From: Streptococcus sp. DTU_2020_1001019_1_SI_AUS_MUR_006 | GTDB taxonomy: Bacteria > Bacillota > Bacilli > Lactobacillales > Streptococcaceae | Length of the DNA: 64,000 nucleotides | Assembly (NCBI RefSeq): GCF_032340315.1 | Contig: NZ_CP135436.1 | Coordinates: 310,001 to 374,000 of the forward strand | Direction of reading: 5' to 3' | Shown here: positions 53,934-61,767 of the stretch, piece after piece | How the letters are laid out: the number at the start of each line of letters is the position of its first letter | Position numbering within the stretch: the first letter of the stretch is position 1 | The notes under the pieces: model-generated | Databases searched by the model: none | Told to the model about the DNA's origin: nothing | What the model saw: the letters and a program-made list of their open reading frames with translations, nothing else | Program-made: the position numbers and the translations under genes

Positions 53934-55418
53934 TTATGATTTTTTGCTTTTCAAGAATTCGTCGTATTGTTTTTGCATTTCATCCAATACTTTTTGGTAA
54001 GCACCTTCAGATTTAAGTTTTTCCATCAATTCTGGAATAGCTTTTTCTGGGTCTACAGTACCAGTGTTGATAGCTGTATCGAATTGTTGCATAGTGTTAG
54101 TGATAGCTGAAATTTCAGATTTCACGCTGTCAGTGTTAAAGATGAATCCAAGAGCTGGAGATTCTTTTGCAGTTTCCAAGTCTTTCTTAGATTGTGCGAT
54201 TTGCTCATCTGTAACGTTTTCATTGATGTAAAGAATCCAGTTGTTACCAGTGTTCCATCCTGACATGTGAGTGTTTCCTTTGTATCCATCAAGGACTTTA
54301 ACACGGTTTTCTTTACCTGCAACTTTTTCCCAGTTCTTGCCTTCTGGTCCATAAACAAGTCCGTTCAAGAGTTCTGGGTTAGTGTTCAAGAGGTTCAACA
54401 CTTCCATTGCTTTTTCTTTGTTCTTAGAGTTGTTTGAAATTACAAAGTTTGCAACTTGAGTTGTTTGGTTTTTCTTGATGAAGTTAGTAAATGGTTTGAT
54501 TTGGATGTCTCTGTTAGCAACACGAGAAAGCAAGCTGCTACCGTAGTCAGCTGGTCCTACTGTCTCTTCGCGAACAAACCAAGTATCTTGAGTAAGGTCA
54601 TATGAAGTATCGCTAGTTGCTACGTCTTTTGGAATGTATCCTGCTTCATAGAATTTGTGAAGAGTCTTCAAGTGTTCTACGAAACGAGGAACTTCGTAAC
54701 GGTTAACGATCTTAGTAGTATCGCCTTCAAGGTCGATGACGAATGGAAGTCCGTTTGCAACTGGGTAGTCAAAGTTTTCTGATGGGATAAAGTTTTTACC
54801 AACAGCGAATGGCATTACATCTGGAGCTTTTTCTTTGATTTGTTTCAATACTGGTTCAAGTGTTTCGTATGAAGTTACACCTGAGATATCAATTCCATAT
54901 TTTTCAAGAAGTGGGCCGTTGAAAGCAAAGTTTTGTGAAGATGCAACATTGGCTGCAACTGGAACAGAATAAATCTTACCGTTTACAGTGTTACCTTTGA
55001 TGTAAGCTGGGTCAAGCGCTTTATAAAGATCAGCCCCTTCTTTCTTGTACAATTCTGTCAAGTCAGCATAAGCACCTTTTTGAGCGTTTACTACGTAGTT
55101 ATCTGCAAATGCGATATCATAGTTTTCACCTGATGAAGTGATAACTGACATTTTCTTACCGTAGTCACCCCAACCAAGATATTGGATATCCAATTTAGCA
55201 CCAACTTTTTCTCCGATGATTTTGTTTGCATTTTCTAGCAATTCATCCAAGTTATCTGGTTTGTCACCGATTTGGTACATTTTGATAACAGTTTTGTCAC
55301 CTGATGCTGAGTCAGCAGCTTTTTGGTTGTTTCCTTTAAGGTTTCCACAAGCTGCAAGGCTAGCAGCTAAAGCGACAAGGCTAGCAGATGCAAAAGCATA
55401 TTTTTTCCAGTTTTTCAT
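53934..55418 (-). CDS. ngtS: ABC transporter substrate-binding lipoprotein, N-glycan type (NgtS)
   Basis: 494 residues: lipoprotein signal with lipobox LAAC (Cys24), then a large two-lobe family 1-like oligosaccharide-binding fold (KVIKMYQIGDKPDNLDELLE-type start, WNTGNNWILYINENVTDEQI near the C-terminus). It corresponds to pneumococcal SP_0092 (from memory), shown to bind complex N-glycan products and named NgtS. ATG 55418 after AAAGGAG; a 13-codon extension was rejected. The 109-bp spacer upstream holds a hairpin (55470-55492), common before binding-protein genes. No ATPase gene is here; a shared one such as MsmK would be needed. Confidence 0.87.
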   Translation of the reverse strand: MKNWKKYAFASASLVALAASLAACGNLKGNNQKAADSASGDKTVIKMYQIGDKPDNLDELLENANKIIGEKVGAKLDIQYLGWGDYGKKMSVITSSGENYDIAFADNYVVNAQKGAYADLTELYKKEGADLYKALDPAYIKGNTVNGKIYSVPVAANVASSQNFAFNGPLLEKYGIDISGVTSYETLEPVLKQIKEKAPDVMPFAVGKNFIPSENFDYPVANGLPFVIDLEGDTTKIVNRYEVPRFVEHLKTLHKFYEAGYIPKDVATSDTSYDLTQDTWFVREETVGPADYGSSLLSRVANRDIQIKPFTNFIKKNQTTQVANFVISNNSKNKEKAMEVLNLLNTNPELLNGLVYGPEGKNWEKVAGKENRVKVLDGYKGNTHMSGWNTGNNWILYINENVTDEQIAQSKKDLETAKESPALGFIFNTDSVKSEISAITNTMQQFDTAINTGTVDPEKAIPELMEKLKSEGAYQKVLDEMQKQYDEFLKSKKS

Positions 55419-55527
55419 TATAAAAACTCCTTTTTTTATTTTTAAAGTTATTAACAAATTGAGATTGTTGATTTTCCTTTGCCAGAAAAATCAGCGTTAG
55501 AGAAGAAACATTGTTTCTTAGACTTCC

Positions 55528-56448
55528 TTATTCTTTAACACCACCGATAGTCAAACCTTTTACAAAGTAGCGTTGGAAGAATGGGTAGAGGATCGCAATC
55601 GGAACAGTCGCAACAACGACCATGGCCATACGACCTGTTTCTTTTGGTAGGGCAACCGCAAGTTGTCCTGACATACCAACTGACTTGGCAATGTAATCCA
55701 TGTTGTTTTGGATTTGCATGAGCAAATATTGCAATGGATACAAGTTATCACTCTTGATGTAAAGAAGGGCGTTAAACCAGTCATTCCAGAACCCAAGCGC
55801 TGTCAATAGGGTAATAGTTGCGATACCTGGTAGTGAGAGCGGTAAACAGATTTGGAAGAAGATACGAGCTTCACTAGCTCCATCGATACGAGCTGATTCG
55901 AGGATTGCTTCTGGGATGGTCTTCTTGAAGAAGGAACGCATCAACATGATATTGAATGGTGATAGAAGCATCGGAACAATCAAGGCCCAAATGGTATCAC
56001 CAAGGTGAAGCAACTGAGTTACCACGATATAACCTGGTACCAAACCAGCATTGAACAACATACTAAGCAAAGCGAAGATTGTAAAGAATTTACGATACTT
56101 AAATGTTGAACGTGAGATGGCATAGGCGTAAGTTGTAGTGATAAAGACGTTTGTCAATGTACCTACAACTGTCACAAACACTGAGATAAAGAGCGCTTGT
56201 AAAATCTTATCTTTAAACTGAGTCAAAAACTCAAAACCATCTAATCCAAATTGTGATGGGAAGAAGCTATATCCATATTGAACAATACTCTTCTCATCTG
56301 TAACTGAGATAATGATGACAAAGATAAAAGGCAAGATACAAGAGAAGGCTAGCAAACCAGATATGATACTAAAGAAGATATCTGCTTTCTTGCTGAAGGA
56401 GTGTATGCCAACATTATCAATTTTTTCTTTTTGAATTTTTTTTGCCAT
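55528..56448 (-). CDS. ngtP2: ABC transporter permease, N-glycan type (NgtP2)
   Basis: 306 residues with six membrane segments; EAA loop ESARIDGASEARIFFQICLP (about 182-201), which contacts the ATPase. Polar N-terminus MAKKIQKEKIDNVGIHSFSK. AAAGGAGG before ATG 56448, 13 bp after the first permease. It is of the CUT1 family, YtcP subgroup. The P1/P2 numbering is from memory. Confidence 0.87.
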   Translation of the reverse strand: MAKKIQKEKIDNVGIHSFSKKADIFFSIISGLLAFSCILPFIFVIIISVTDEKSIVQYGYSFFPSQFGLDGFEFLTQFKDKILQALFISVFVTVVGTLTNVFITTTYAYAISRSTFKYRKFFTIFALLSMLFNAGLVPGYIVVTQLLHLGDTIWALIVPMLLSPFNIMLMRSFFKKTIPEAILESARIDGASEARIFFQICLPLSLPGIATITLLTALGFWNDWFNALLYIKSDNLYPLQYLLMQIQNNMDYIAKSVGMSGQLAVALPKETGRMAMVVVATVPIAILYPFFQRYFVKGLTIGGVKE

Positions 56449-56461
56449 ATGCTCCTCCTTT

Positions 56462-57391
56462 CTAGAATAGGGCTGAGTTAGGATCTACACGTCTTGCAAG
56501 TAAGTTTGATAGGATAACCAGAATCAAACCGACAACTGACTGATAGAGACCCGCTGCTGAAGCCATACCGATATCTGCTGTCTGAGTCAAACCGTTAAAG
56601 ACGTAGACGTCCAATACGTTTGTTACACTATAGAGCTGACCAGCGTTGTGAGGGATTTGATAGAAAAGACCGAAGTCTGCACGGAAGATGTTTCCGACTG
56701 CAAGGATGGTCAATACTGTCACAAGTGGTGTCAACTGAGGAATCGTTACGTTGCGGATACGTTGCCATTTGCTAGCACCGTCCACTGTCGCTGCTTCGTA
56801 GTAAGTTGGATCAATCCCCATGATTGTTGCGTAATACATAACACTACTATATCCAAACCCTTTCCAGATACCTAGGAAGAGGAGAAGATAAGGCCAGATA
56901 CTGATGTCAGCGTAGAAGTTAATTCCCTTTATGCCAAGAGTTTCCAAGGTGTGGTTAATAAGCCCTTTATCGATATTTAGGAAAGCATCTGTAAAGAAAC
57001 TGATGATAACCCAAGATAAGAAGTAAGGGAATAACATAGATGTTTGGTAGATTTTAACCATTTGCTTAGAGCGAAGTTCACTAAGGATAATGGCGATACC
57101 AACTGACACAACCAAACCGATAAAAATAAATCCAAGGTTGTAAAGCACAGTGTTTCGAGTGATGACAAAGGCATCTTTCGAACTAAACAAGAATTTAAAG
57201 TTATCTAGTCCAACCCATTTACTATTTATAATACTGTGGACGAATCCTTCACCAGTCATATGGTAGTCTTTGAAGGCAACCACATTTCCAAATACTGGGA
57301 TGTAGAAGAATAGAGTCAACCAAAGTGTCCCTGGTAAAACCATTAAGAGAAAAATCCAATTATCTCTCAAAGTTTTTGAAAACTTGTTCAT
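56462..57391 (-). CDS. ngtP1: ABC transporter permease, N-glycan type (NgtP1)
   Basis: 309 residues, six membrane segments, LplB/YteP subgroup. EAA motif YEAATVDGASKWQRIRNVTI (about 205-224). Start ATG 57391 after GGGAGG; a 14-codon extension without support was rejected. First gene of ngtP1-ngtP2-ngtS, transcribed from a promoter with a perfect cre site, so repressed when preferred sugar is available. Confidence 0.87.
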   Translation of the reverse strand: MNKFSKTLRDNWIFLLMVLPGTLWLTLFFYIPVFGNVVAFKDYHMTGEGFVHSIINSKWVGLDNFKFLFSSKDAFVITRNTVLYNLGFIFIGLVVSVGIAIILSELRSKQMVKIYQTSMLFPYFLSWVIISFFTDAFLNIDKGLINHTLETLGIKGINFYADISIWPYLLLFLGIWKGFGYSSVMYYATIMGIDPTYYEAATVDGASKWQRIRNVTIPQLTPLVTVLTILAVGNIFRADFGLFYQIPHNAGQLYSVTNVLDVYVFNGLTQTADIGMASAAGLYQSVVGLILVILSNLLARRVDPNSALF

Positions 57392-57445
57392 AATTTCCTC
57401 CCTTTTTATTTTTCTAAAACTTAATAATCTCACAATTTTTAGATT

Positions 57446-57493
57446 TGATAACGTTTACAAAAATAGTATACTCTTATTTTAAGGATAGTTTAA
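57446..57493 (-). promoter_or_regulatory. ngt operon promoter with consensus cre site
   Basis: Minus-strand TATACT (57465-57470) with a weak -35 near 57488. TGATAACGTTTACA (57446-57459) matches the cre consensus TGWNANCGNTNWCA fully on either strand and covers the likely start point, where CcpA would block transcription. Confidence 0.82.
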
Positions 57494-57506
57494 ACTACTA
57501 ATTATA

Positions 57507-57537
57507 GAAAAAACTCCACAAATTATTTTATGTGGAG
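57507..57537 (-). terminator. terminator of the lipoprotein gene
   Basis: CTCCACA (57514-57520) / TGTGGAG (57531-57537) with six T residues after it on the minus strand. Confidence 0.85.
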
Positions 57538-57558
57538 AACTTTTTTATATAAGAAGGA

Positions 57559-57574
57559 TGTTTCACGAGAAACG
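57559..57574. other. parS-like 16-bp palindrome
   Basis: TGTTTCACGAGAAACG differs from the ParB-site consensus TGTTTCACGTGAAACA at two positions. It lies in a gap between two genes. Binding by ParB/Spo0J is a prediction. Confidence 0.45.
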
Positions 57575-57605
57575 TCTTGCTTGCAAGAGGAGTTGCCCAT
57601 CTCTA

Positions 57606-58721
57606 CTAATTGAAAACTCCTTCCAATATCGGTTGGTGAAAACTAGCAAAATGAACCTGGGCATTTATAATGGTACCTGCTTCGTTTTTCTCAATCTCCG
57701 GTTGCCCCTCAGTATGTAAAATAGTAGGGCGACCATCTTTGTATCCAAATAGAATCACCTCTGTCCCTGCTTCATTCAGATAGCAGGCTAAGATTTCAAA
57801 CCGTTTTTCACCAACACCAGCAATATAGTCGAGCCATTTAAAAGTATAATTCTCTCCATCCACTTGCCCAAATTGCATAATCTGATCTGGGACTGCAAGC
57901 CCATAATAACGACCATATGTTGCTAGGTTAGTCGACTTAAATTTTTCACCTTTACTATCTGAATAGGATTCCATGGCTATTTTTATCTTGTCTGTTAGAG
58001 CACTATAGTCTGTATCTGGCTCATCATCTGTAGATACGCCCGTTTTTAAGAGAAATTCCTTAAAACCTTGCGCTAAATCTGTGTTTTCAGTCTCTTCAAA
58101 ATTCGCAGCACTGATAGTTTCTAGTGTCTTATCAGCATACAAAACCTGCGCTTGCCCATCCTTGAGTGTAAATAGGTAGAAATGTCTGGCTTGATCGTCA
58201 TAGTAGGCATCCAAAACCAAGTAATCATAGGCGTTGTCACTGGATACCCCGAAAATATTCCATCTGACTTTTTTCTGAGAAACAGTTGTTATTTTTAATT
58301 TTTCAATGAGTTCATTTTTTTCATCAAAGTTTCTATGATCTAGTCTATGATAGGACTGCCCCATAGAAGAAGCCCAGCTTACAAACTCTTCCTGCCACTT
58401 TTCGGTATTGTACTGGACCAGCTTCTGAAAATCTGAGTAATTCTTCATAATCAAGGCTTGGTCAGTAGGATGAGATAACTGGAGTTCTTCCATGGCTACA
58501 AGAGTAGCAGCCATAGGTGATTGAACAGTTGCGTCCTTGACTTCTTTTTCGTGCGAAAGAGCCTTCTGATAGGAATCTGCTAGGTAGTGAAAATAGTTGG
58601 TTACTTCTTTTGCTTGTTGTTCCCTCGCTGTTGATGGACTAGTTGCGCTATCTTCTGTCGTCTTTTGACAAGCAGATAAAACTAGCATACTCGCACCTAG
58701 GACTAGTAGTAGCTTTTTCAT
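57606..58721 (-). CDS. uncharacterised lipoprotein
   Basis: 371 residues: lipoprotein signal MKKLLLVLGASMLVLSAC (Cys18), a Ser/Thr/Glu spacer, then a soluble alpha/beta region with no motif I know (YKALSHEKE-like helices, then strands such as HFYLFTLKDGQAQVLYADKT and FEILACYLNEAGTEVILFGY). GGAGG before ATG 58721. It is between the ngt operon and GH20C, so a role in glycan handling is possible but rests only on position. Confidence 0.8.
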   Translation of the reverse strand: MKKLLLVLGASMLVLSACQKTTEDSATSPSTAREQQAKEVTNYFHYLADSYQKALSHEKEVKDATVQSPMAATLVAMEELQLSHPTDQALIMKNYSDFQKLVQYNTEKWQEEFVSWASSMGQSYHRLDHRNFDEKNELIEKLKITTVSQKKVRWNIFGVSSDNAYDYLVLDAYYDDQARHFYLFTLKDGQAQVLYADKTLETISAANFEETENTDLAQGFKEFLLKTGVSTDDEPDTDYSALTDKIKIAMESYSDSKGEKFKSTNLATYGRYYGLAVPDQIMQFGQVDGENYTFKWLDYIAGVGEKRFEILACYLNEAGTEVILFGYKDGRPTILHTEGQPEIEKNEAGTIINAQVHFASFHQPILEGVFN

Positions 58722-58743
58722 GGCCAGACCTCCAAACTATCCT

Positions 58744-58853
58744 TATACTCAATGAAAATCAAAGAGCAAACTAGGAAGCGAGCCGCAGGCTGTACTTGAG
58801 TACGGCAAGGCGAAGCTGACGTGGTTTGAATTTGATTTTAGAAGAGTATTATA
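58744..58853. repeat. BOX element (boxA-boxC, no boxB)
   Basis: Starts TATACTCAATGAAAATCAAA, with AGCCGCAGG in the middle and GCTGACGTGGTTTGAA then GAAGAGTATTATA at the end, the pneumococcal BOX A and C modules. About 110 bp, so no B module. It lies in the 219-bp gap between GH20C and the lipoprotein gene. BOX elements are non-autonomous repeats that form stable RNA stems and can alter neighbouring expression. Confidence 0.9.
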
Positions 58854-58883
58854 CCTTCATTATACTCCTTCCCAACCTCCAAA

Positions 58884-58920
58884 TCAAAAAACATCTCCAT
58901 TTATTTAAAAGGAGATGTTT
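58884..58920 (-). terminator. terminator after GH20C
   Basis: AACATCTCC (58890-58898) / GGAGATGTT (58911-58919) followed on the minus strand by TTTTTTG. Confidence 0.88.
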
Positions 58921-58940
58921 AGCTATCTGTTATAAATTTC

Positions 58941-60821
58941 CTATGTTGTATAAATAGTCGAAGCTGTCGCAATAGTATGCCACTGGTTGGCTGTTGTTGC
59001 TGCGAAGTCCTTGTCTCCGTAGAAATCATTGAATGGCAAGATGTCTACTTCTAGTTCTTCGATGCGGTCAATTTGACCAGCAAGATAAGCCTCAATACGA
59101 CTCTCTGCTCGCTTGATCCGCTGCAAGAGTCCACCCATACGGATGTCCACTGTATCCAAGCCAAAGACCTTGTTCTCTTTTAGCCATTGTTGGCTAAAGA
59201 GCTTGTGGAAGTTTTCAATCTCGCTTCGGAGTTTTGGTAATTCTTCTCTAGCAATTTGTTGCAAGCTCTCTTTATCGCCTGCTTGATAGGCTTGACGGAT
59301 ACGTCGTCCCACATCAACCTTACTACTTAAAATGGCATTCAACTGTGCCTGAGTTTCGAAAAGATAAGCGTAGGCACCAGCTTTTTCTTTGATTTCAGCA
59401 AGCGTCTCAGCGGCCTGTACGAAGTGCGGCTTGTCCTGTTCAGGTGTCATGTGCTTATCAAGAATCGGGCAGAGAACATCCTGATAAAAAACATAGCGGT
59501 TGGGGTTGATCCCGCTGAGATTACCTGGTAGGTCTGGTAAGAGGTTGGCAAGATCAAGTTGCATAAAGTCCTCAACGGATAGACCTGTATTAGTCTTGAA
59601 GTGATCTGACAAACGCTCTAAATCATTGCGATAGCTGAGTTCTGCCCAGATTTGTAAGCTCGGTAGGATCGAGAACTGGGCTGTTTCACCACCATTATCT
59701 CCCCAACCAGTCACAATGACTTCTTTGATCTGATTGGCACGGCAGGCTTTGTTTGCTTCAAGAGCAATGAGACGGCTGAAATGGTTATGAGGTGTAAAGC
59801 CAATCCACTTCCAAGCACCACCTGCAAAGGCGATATCCTGGCTAATCTTGTGGTGGTTACTGAAGTTACGATTGTATTTTTCTTCGCTATCCTGATAATA
59901 ATCCCAGTAAACCAAGTTCACACGGTCTTTGAGACGTTCTAGATAAACTCGTGTTTCCTCTGGAATTTCCACATCTCGGTCGTACTGGCCGTCTGCTGAC
60001 ATGAGTTTGAAGAACATATCGCTCCACATCTGGCAGTGGAAACCATACTTGTCTGCAATATCCAGCACGCGCTCCAAGTGTTGGCACATGAGGAGACTAC
60101 GATCAACCACACCGTTCAGGATAAGATAACGCCCCAAACCAACCAAGTGAGCTTCGTCCATTCCGATGTTGACCTTGCGAGTTTGCAGTTTAGATAGAGT
60201 TGCAAACATACCGTCAATCAGGTCATAGACTTTTTCCTCACCGATGAGGAGAATGTCTTCTACATCACGAAGTTGCTGGACTTCTTTGACTCCCCATTTG
60301 ACAAAGGCTGATAAGTGAGCCAAGGTCTGGATACATGGGACAAAAGTCATATCAAACTGCTGGGCGTATGCTTCAATTTCCTGTAACTCTTCAGCTGAAT
60401 AAGCCCCGCGGAAATAACCAAAATAAGGTTGCCCTTCAATCTGATAGGTGTCTTCCATGTAGAGCTCAAAGGTTGAATAACCCATGAGAGCCAAGACCTC
60501 AATCATCTGCTTGGCAGATGCAACATTTAGAACTGCATTTCGCGAACAGTCAGCCATGTAGGCTAAATCTTCGTAAGCAGCCTGTTCTTCAATCTCGACC
60601 TTGTCTCCTTCTGCTAAAGCTGTTGCTAGCACAGACAAGGCACGGTAGAGTTGATGAGGTTTTCGATAGGTCAATTGATACTGCCCCTTCTCACCCTTGA
60701 TAGAGATGGAGGCTTGGTCAGACTGAGCGACTGCCACTTCTACATCCGGTAGGGAGATGTGATTTTTTAATACTTCAACAGCTTGCGCTTGTTTGGGACT
60801 AAGTCCTGTAAATCTTACCAT
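58941..60821 (-). CDS. exo-beta-N-acetylhexosaminidase, GH20 (GH20C type)
   Basis: 626 residues, cytoplasmic (no signal peptide). A small N-terminal alpha/beta domain (1-80) precedes the GH20 barrel with [13 protein letters not shown]; the Asp222-Glu223 pair is the catalytic pair of substrate-assisted catalysis. A C-terminal helical part follows. Pneumococcal GH20C (SP_2141, from memory) removes GlcNAc/GalNAc from internalised N-glycan pieces. ATG 60821 after GGAGG; a 22-codon extension would overlap the ROK gene more and was rejected. Overlaps ROK by 7 bp. Confidence 0.9.
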   Translation of the reverse strand: MVRFTGLSPKQAQAVEVLKNHISLPDVEVAVAQSDQASISIKGEKGQYQLTYRKPHQLYRALSVLATALAEGDKVEIEEQAAYEDLAYMADCSRNAVLNVASAKQMIEVLALMGYSTFELYMEDTYQIEGQPYFGYFRGAYSAEELQEIEAYAQQFDMTFVPCIQTLAHLSAFVKWGVKEVQQLRDVEDILLIGEEKVYDLIDGMFATLSKLQTRKVNIGMDEAHLVGLGRYLILNGVVDRSLLMCQHLERVLDIADKYGFHCQMWSDMFFKLMSADGQYDRDVEIPEETRVYLERLKDRVNLVYWDYYQDSEEKYNRNFSNHHKISQDIAFAGGAWKWIGFTPHNHFSRLIALEANKACRANQIKEVIVTGWGDNGGETAQFSILPSLQIWAELSYRNDLERLSDHFKTNTGLSVEDFMQLDLANLLPDLPGNLSGINPNRYVFYQDVLCPILDKHMTPEQDKPHFVQAAETLAEIKEKAGAYAYLFETQAQLNAILSSKVDVGRRIRQAYQAGDKESLQQIAREELPKLRSEIENFHKLFSQQWLKENKVFGLDTVDIRMGGLLQRIKRAESRIEAYLAGQIDRIEELEVDILPFNDFYGDKDFAATTANQWHTIATASTIYTT

Positions 60822-61684
60822 TGGTTTTCCTCCTGTAACCAGTTGACAAGGGCACCGTAGAGATTGGCATCTGCGTGATAGGTGCAAGCTTGAATGACTG
60901 GAGCAATTGTATATTCTTCATATCTTTCCACAAAGGTATCTACTGCTTCTTGCACACCCTTAATAAAATCAGGGTTCTGACTGATAGAGCCACCTAGGCT
61001 AATGACATCTGGGTCGATCAGGTACTGAATATTGAGTAGTCCTTGAGCTAGATTACGATTCATACGCTCAATGGCTTCTTGGCAAAGGACATTGCCTGCT
61101 GCAGCCTCTTGGTAAACCTTACGGCCATCCCAGTCTGACTGACCAGACTTTTCGATCACATAGCGAACCATATTTCCTGTAGAAGCTAGTTGTGACCAGT
61201 TATTGAGTTTTTCTGCTGGTTCGATGGTGGTCATGTAGCCAAACTCACCACCCAAGCCATGGCGACCACGGTGAAGCTTGCCATTGATAATCATGGCCCC
61301 GCCAATCCCTGTGCCAATGACAACACAGGCGGCATTTTCAATTTCAGGATGAGCTAGCAGTTCACTAAGTCCAACACAGTTGGCATCATTTTCTAGATGG
61401 ACAGGTAGATGGTGATGAGCAAGGGCCTGGTACCATGAAAATCCATGAATGTAAGGAATGGCACTAATTCCCTCAACCACTCCTGTTTCTTGATTGACCG
61501 CTCCTGGAACACTCATAGCAATCCCACGATAGTCCTGTTCTGACAAGCGTTGGTCCAACCAAGCCAATAAATCTTCTAGAGTTTCTGGAGTTGGAGTGCT
61601 GGTCTTATCTAAAATCTTTCCATCAGAAGTTAGACTAGCAAACTTAATGCCAGTCCCTCCGATATCAATCGTTGCAATGGTCAT
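60815..61684 (-). CDS. ROK-family sugar kinase
   Basis: 289 residues. ATP site [12 protein letters not shown] (6-17), catalytic Asp in [11 protein letters not shown] (about 101), GTGIGGAMI, and [12 protein letters not shown]. The zinc-binding CxCGxxGCxE loop of glucokinases and NagC-type repressors is missing, and there is no DNA-binding domain, so it is a kinase. Sugar unknown; mannose, GlcNAc or ManNAc released from N-glycans would fit the operon. ATG 61684 after AGGTGA. Confidence 0.88.
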   Translation of the reverse strand: MTIATIDIGGTGIKFASLTSDGKILDKTSTPTPETLEDLLAWLDQRLSEQDYRGIAMSVPGAVNQETGVVEGISAIPYIHGFSWYQALAHHHLPVHLENDANCVGLSELLAHPEIENAACVVIGTGIGGAMIINGKLHRGRHGLGGEFGYMTTIEPAEKLNNWSQLASTGNMVRYVIEKSGQSDWDGRKVYQEAAAGNVLCQEAIERMNRNLAQGLLNIQYLIDPDVISLGGSISQNPDFIKGVQEAVDTFVERYEEYTIAPVIQACTYHADANLYGALVNWLQEENQW

Positions 61685-61767
61685 TGCTTTCACCTGCAAA
61701 AGGAGCGAATCAGCAGTTGGTTCTTACTTTTTCGCTCCTCCTTTCTGTTTATGTTTACTTTTTGAAA

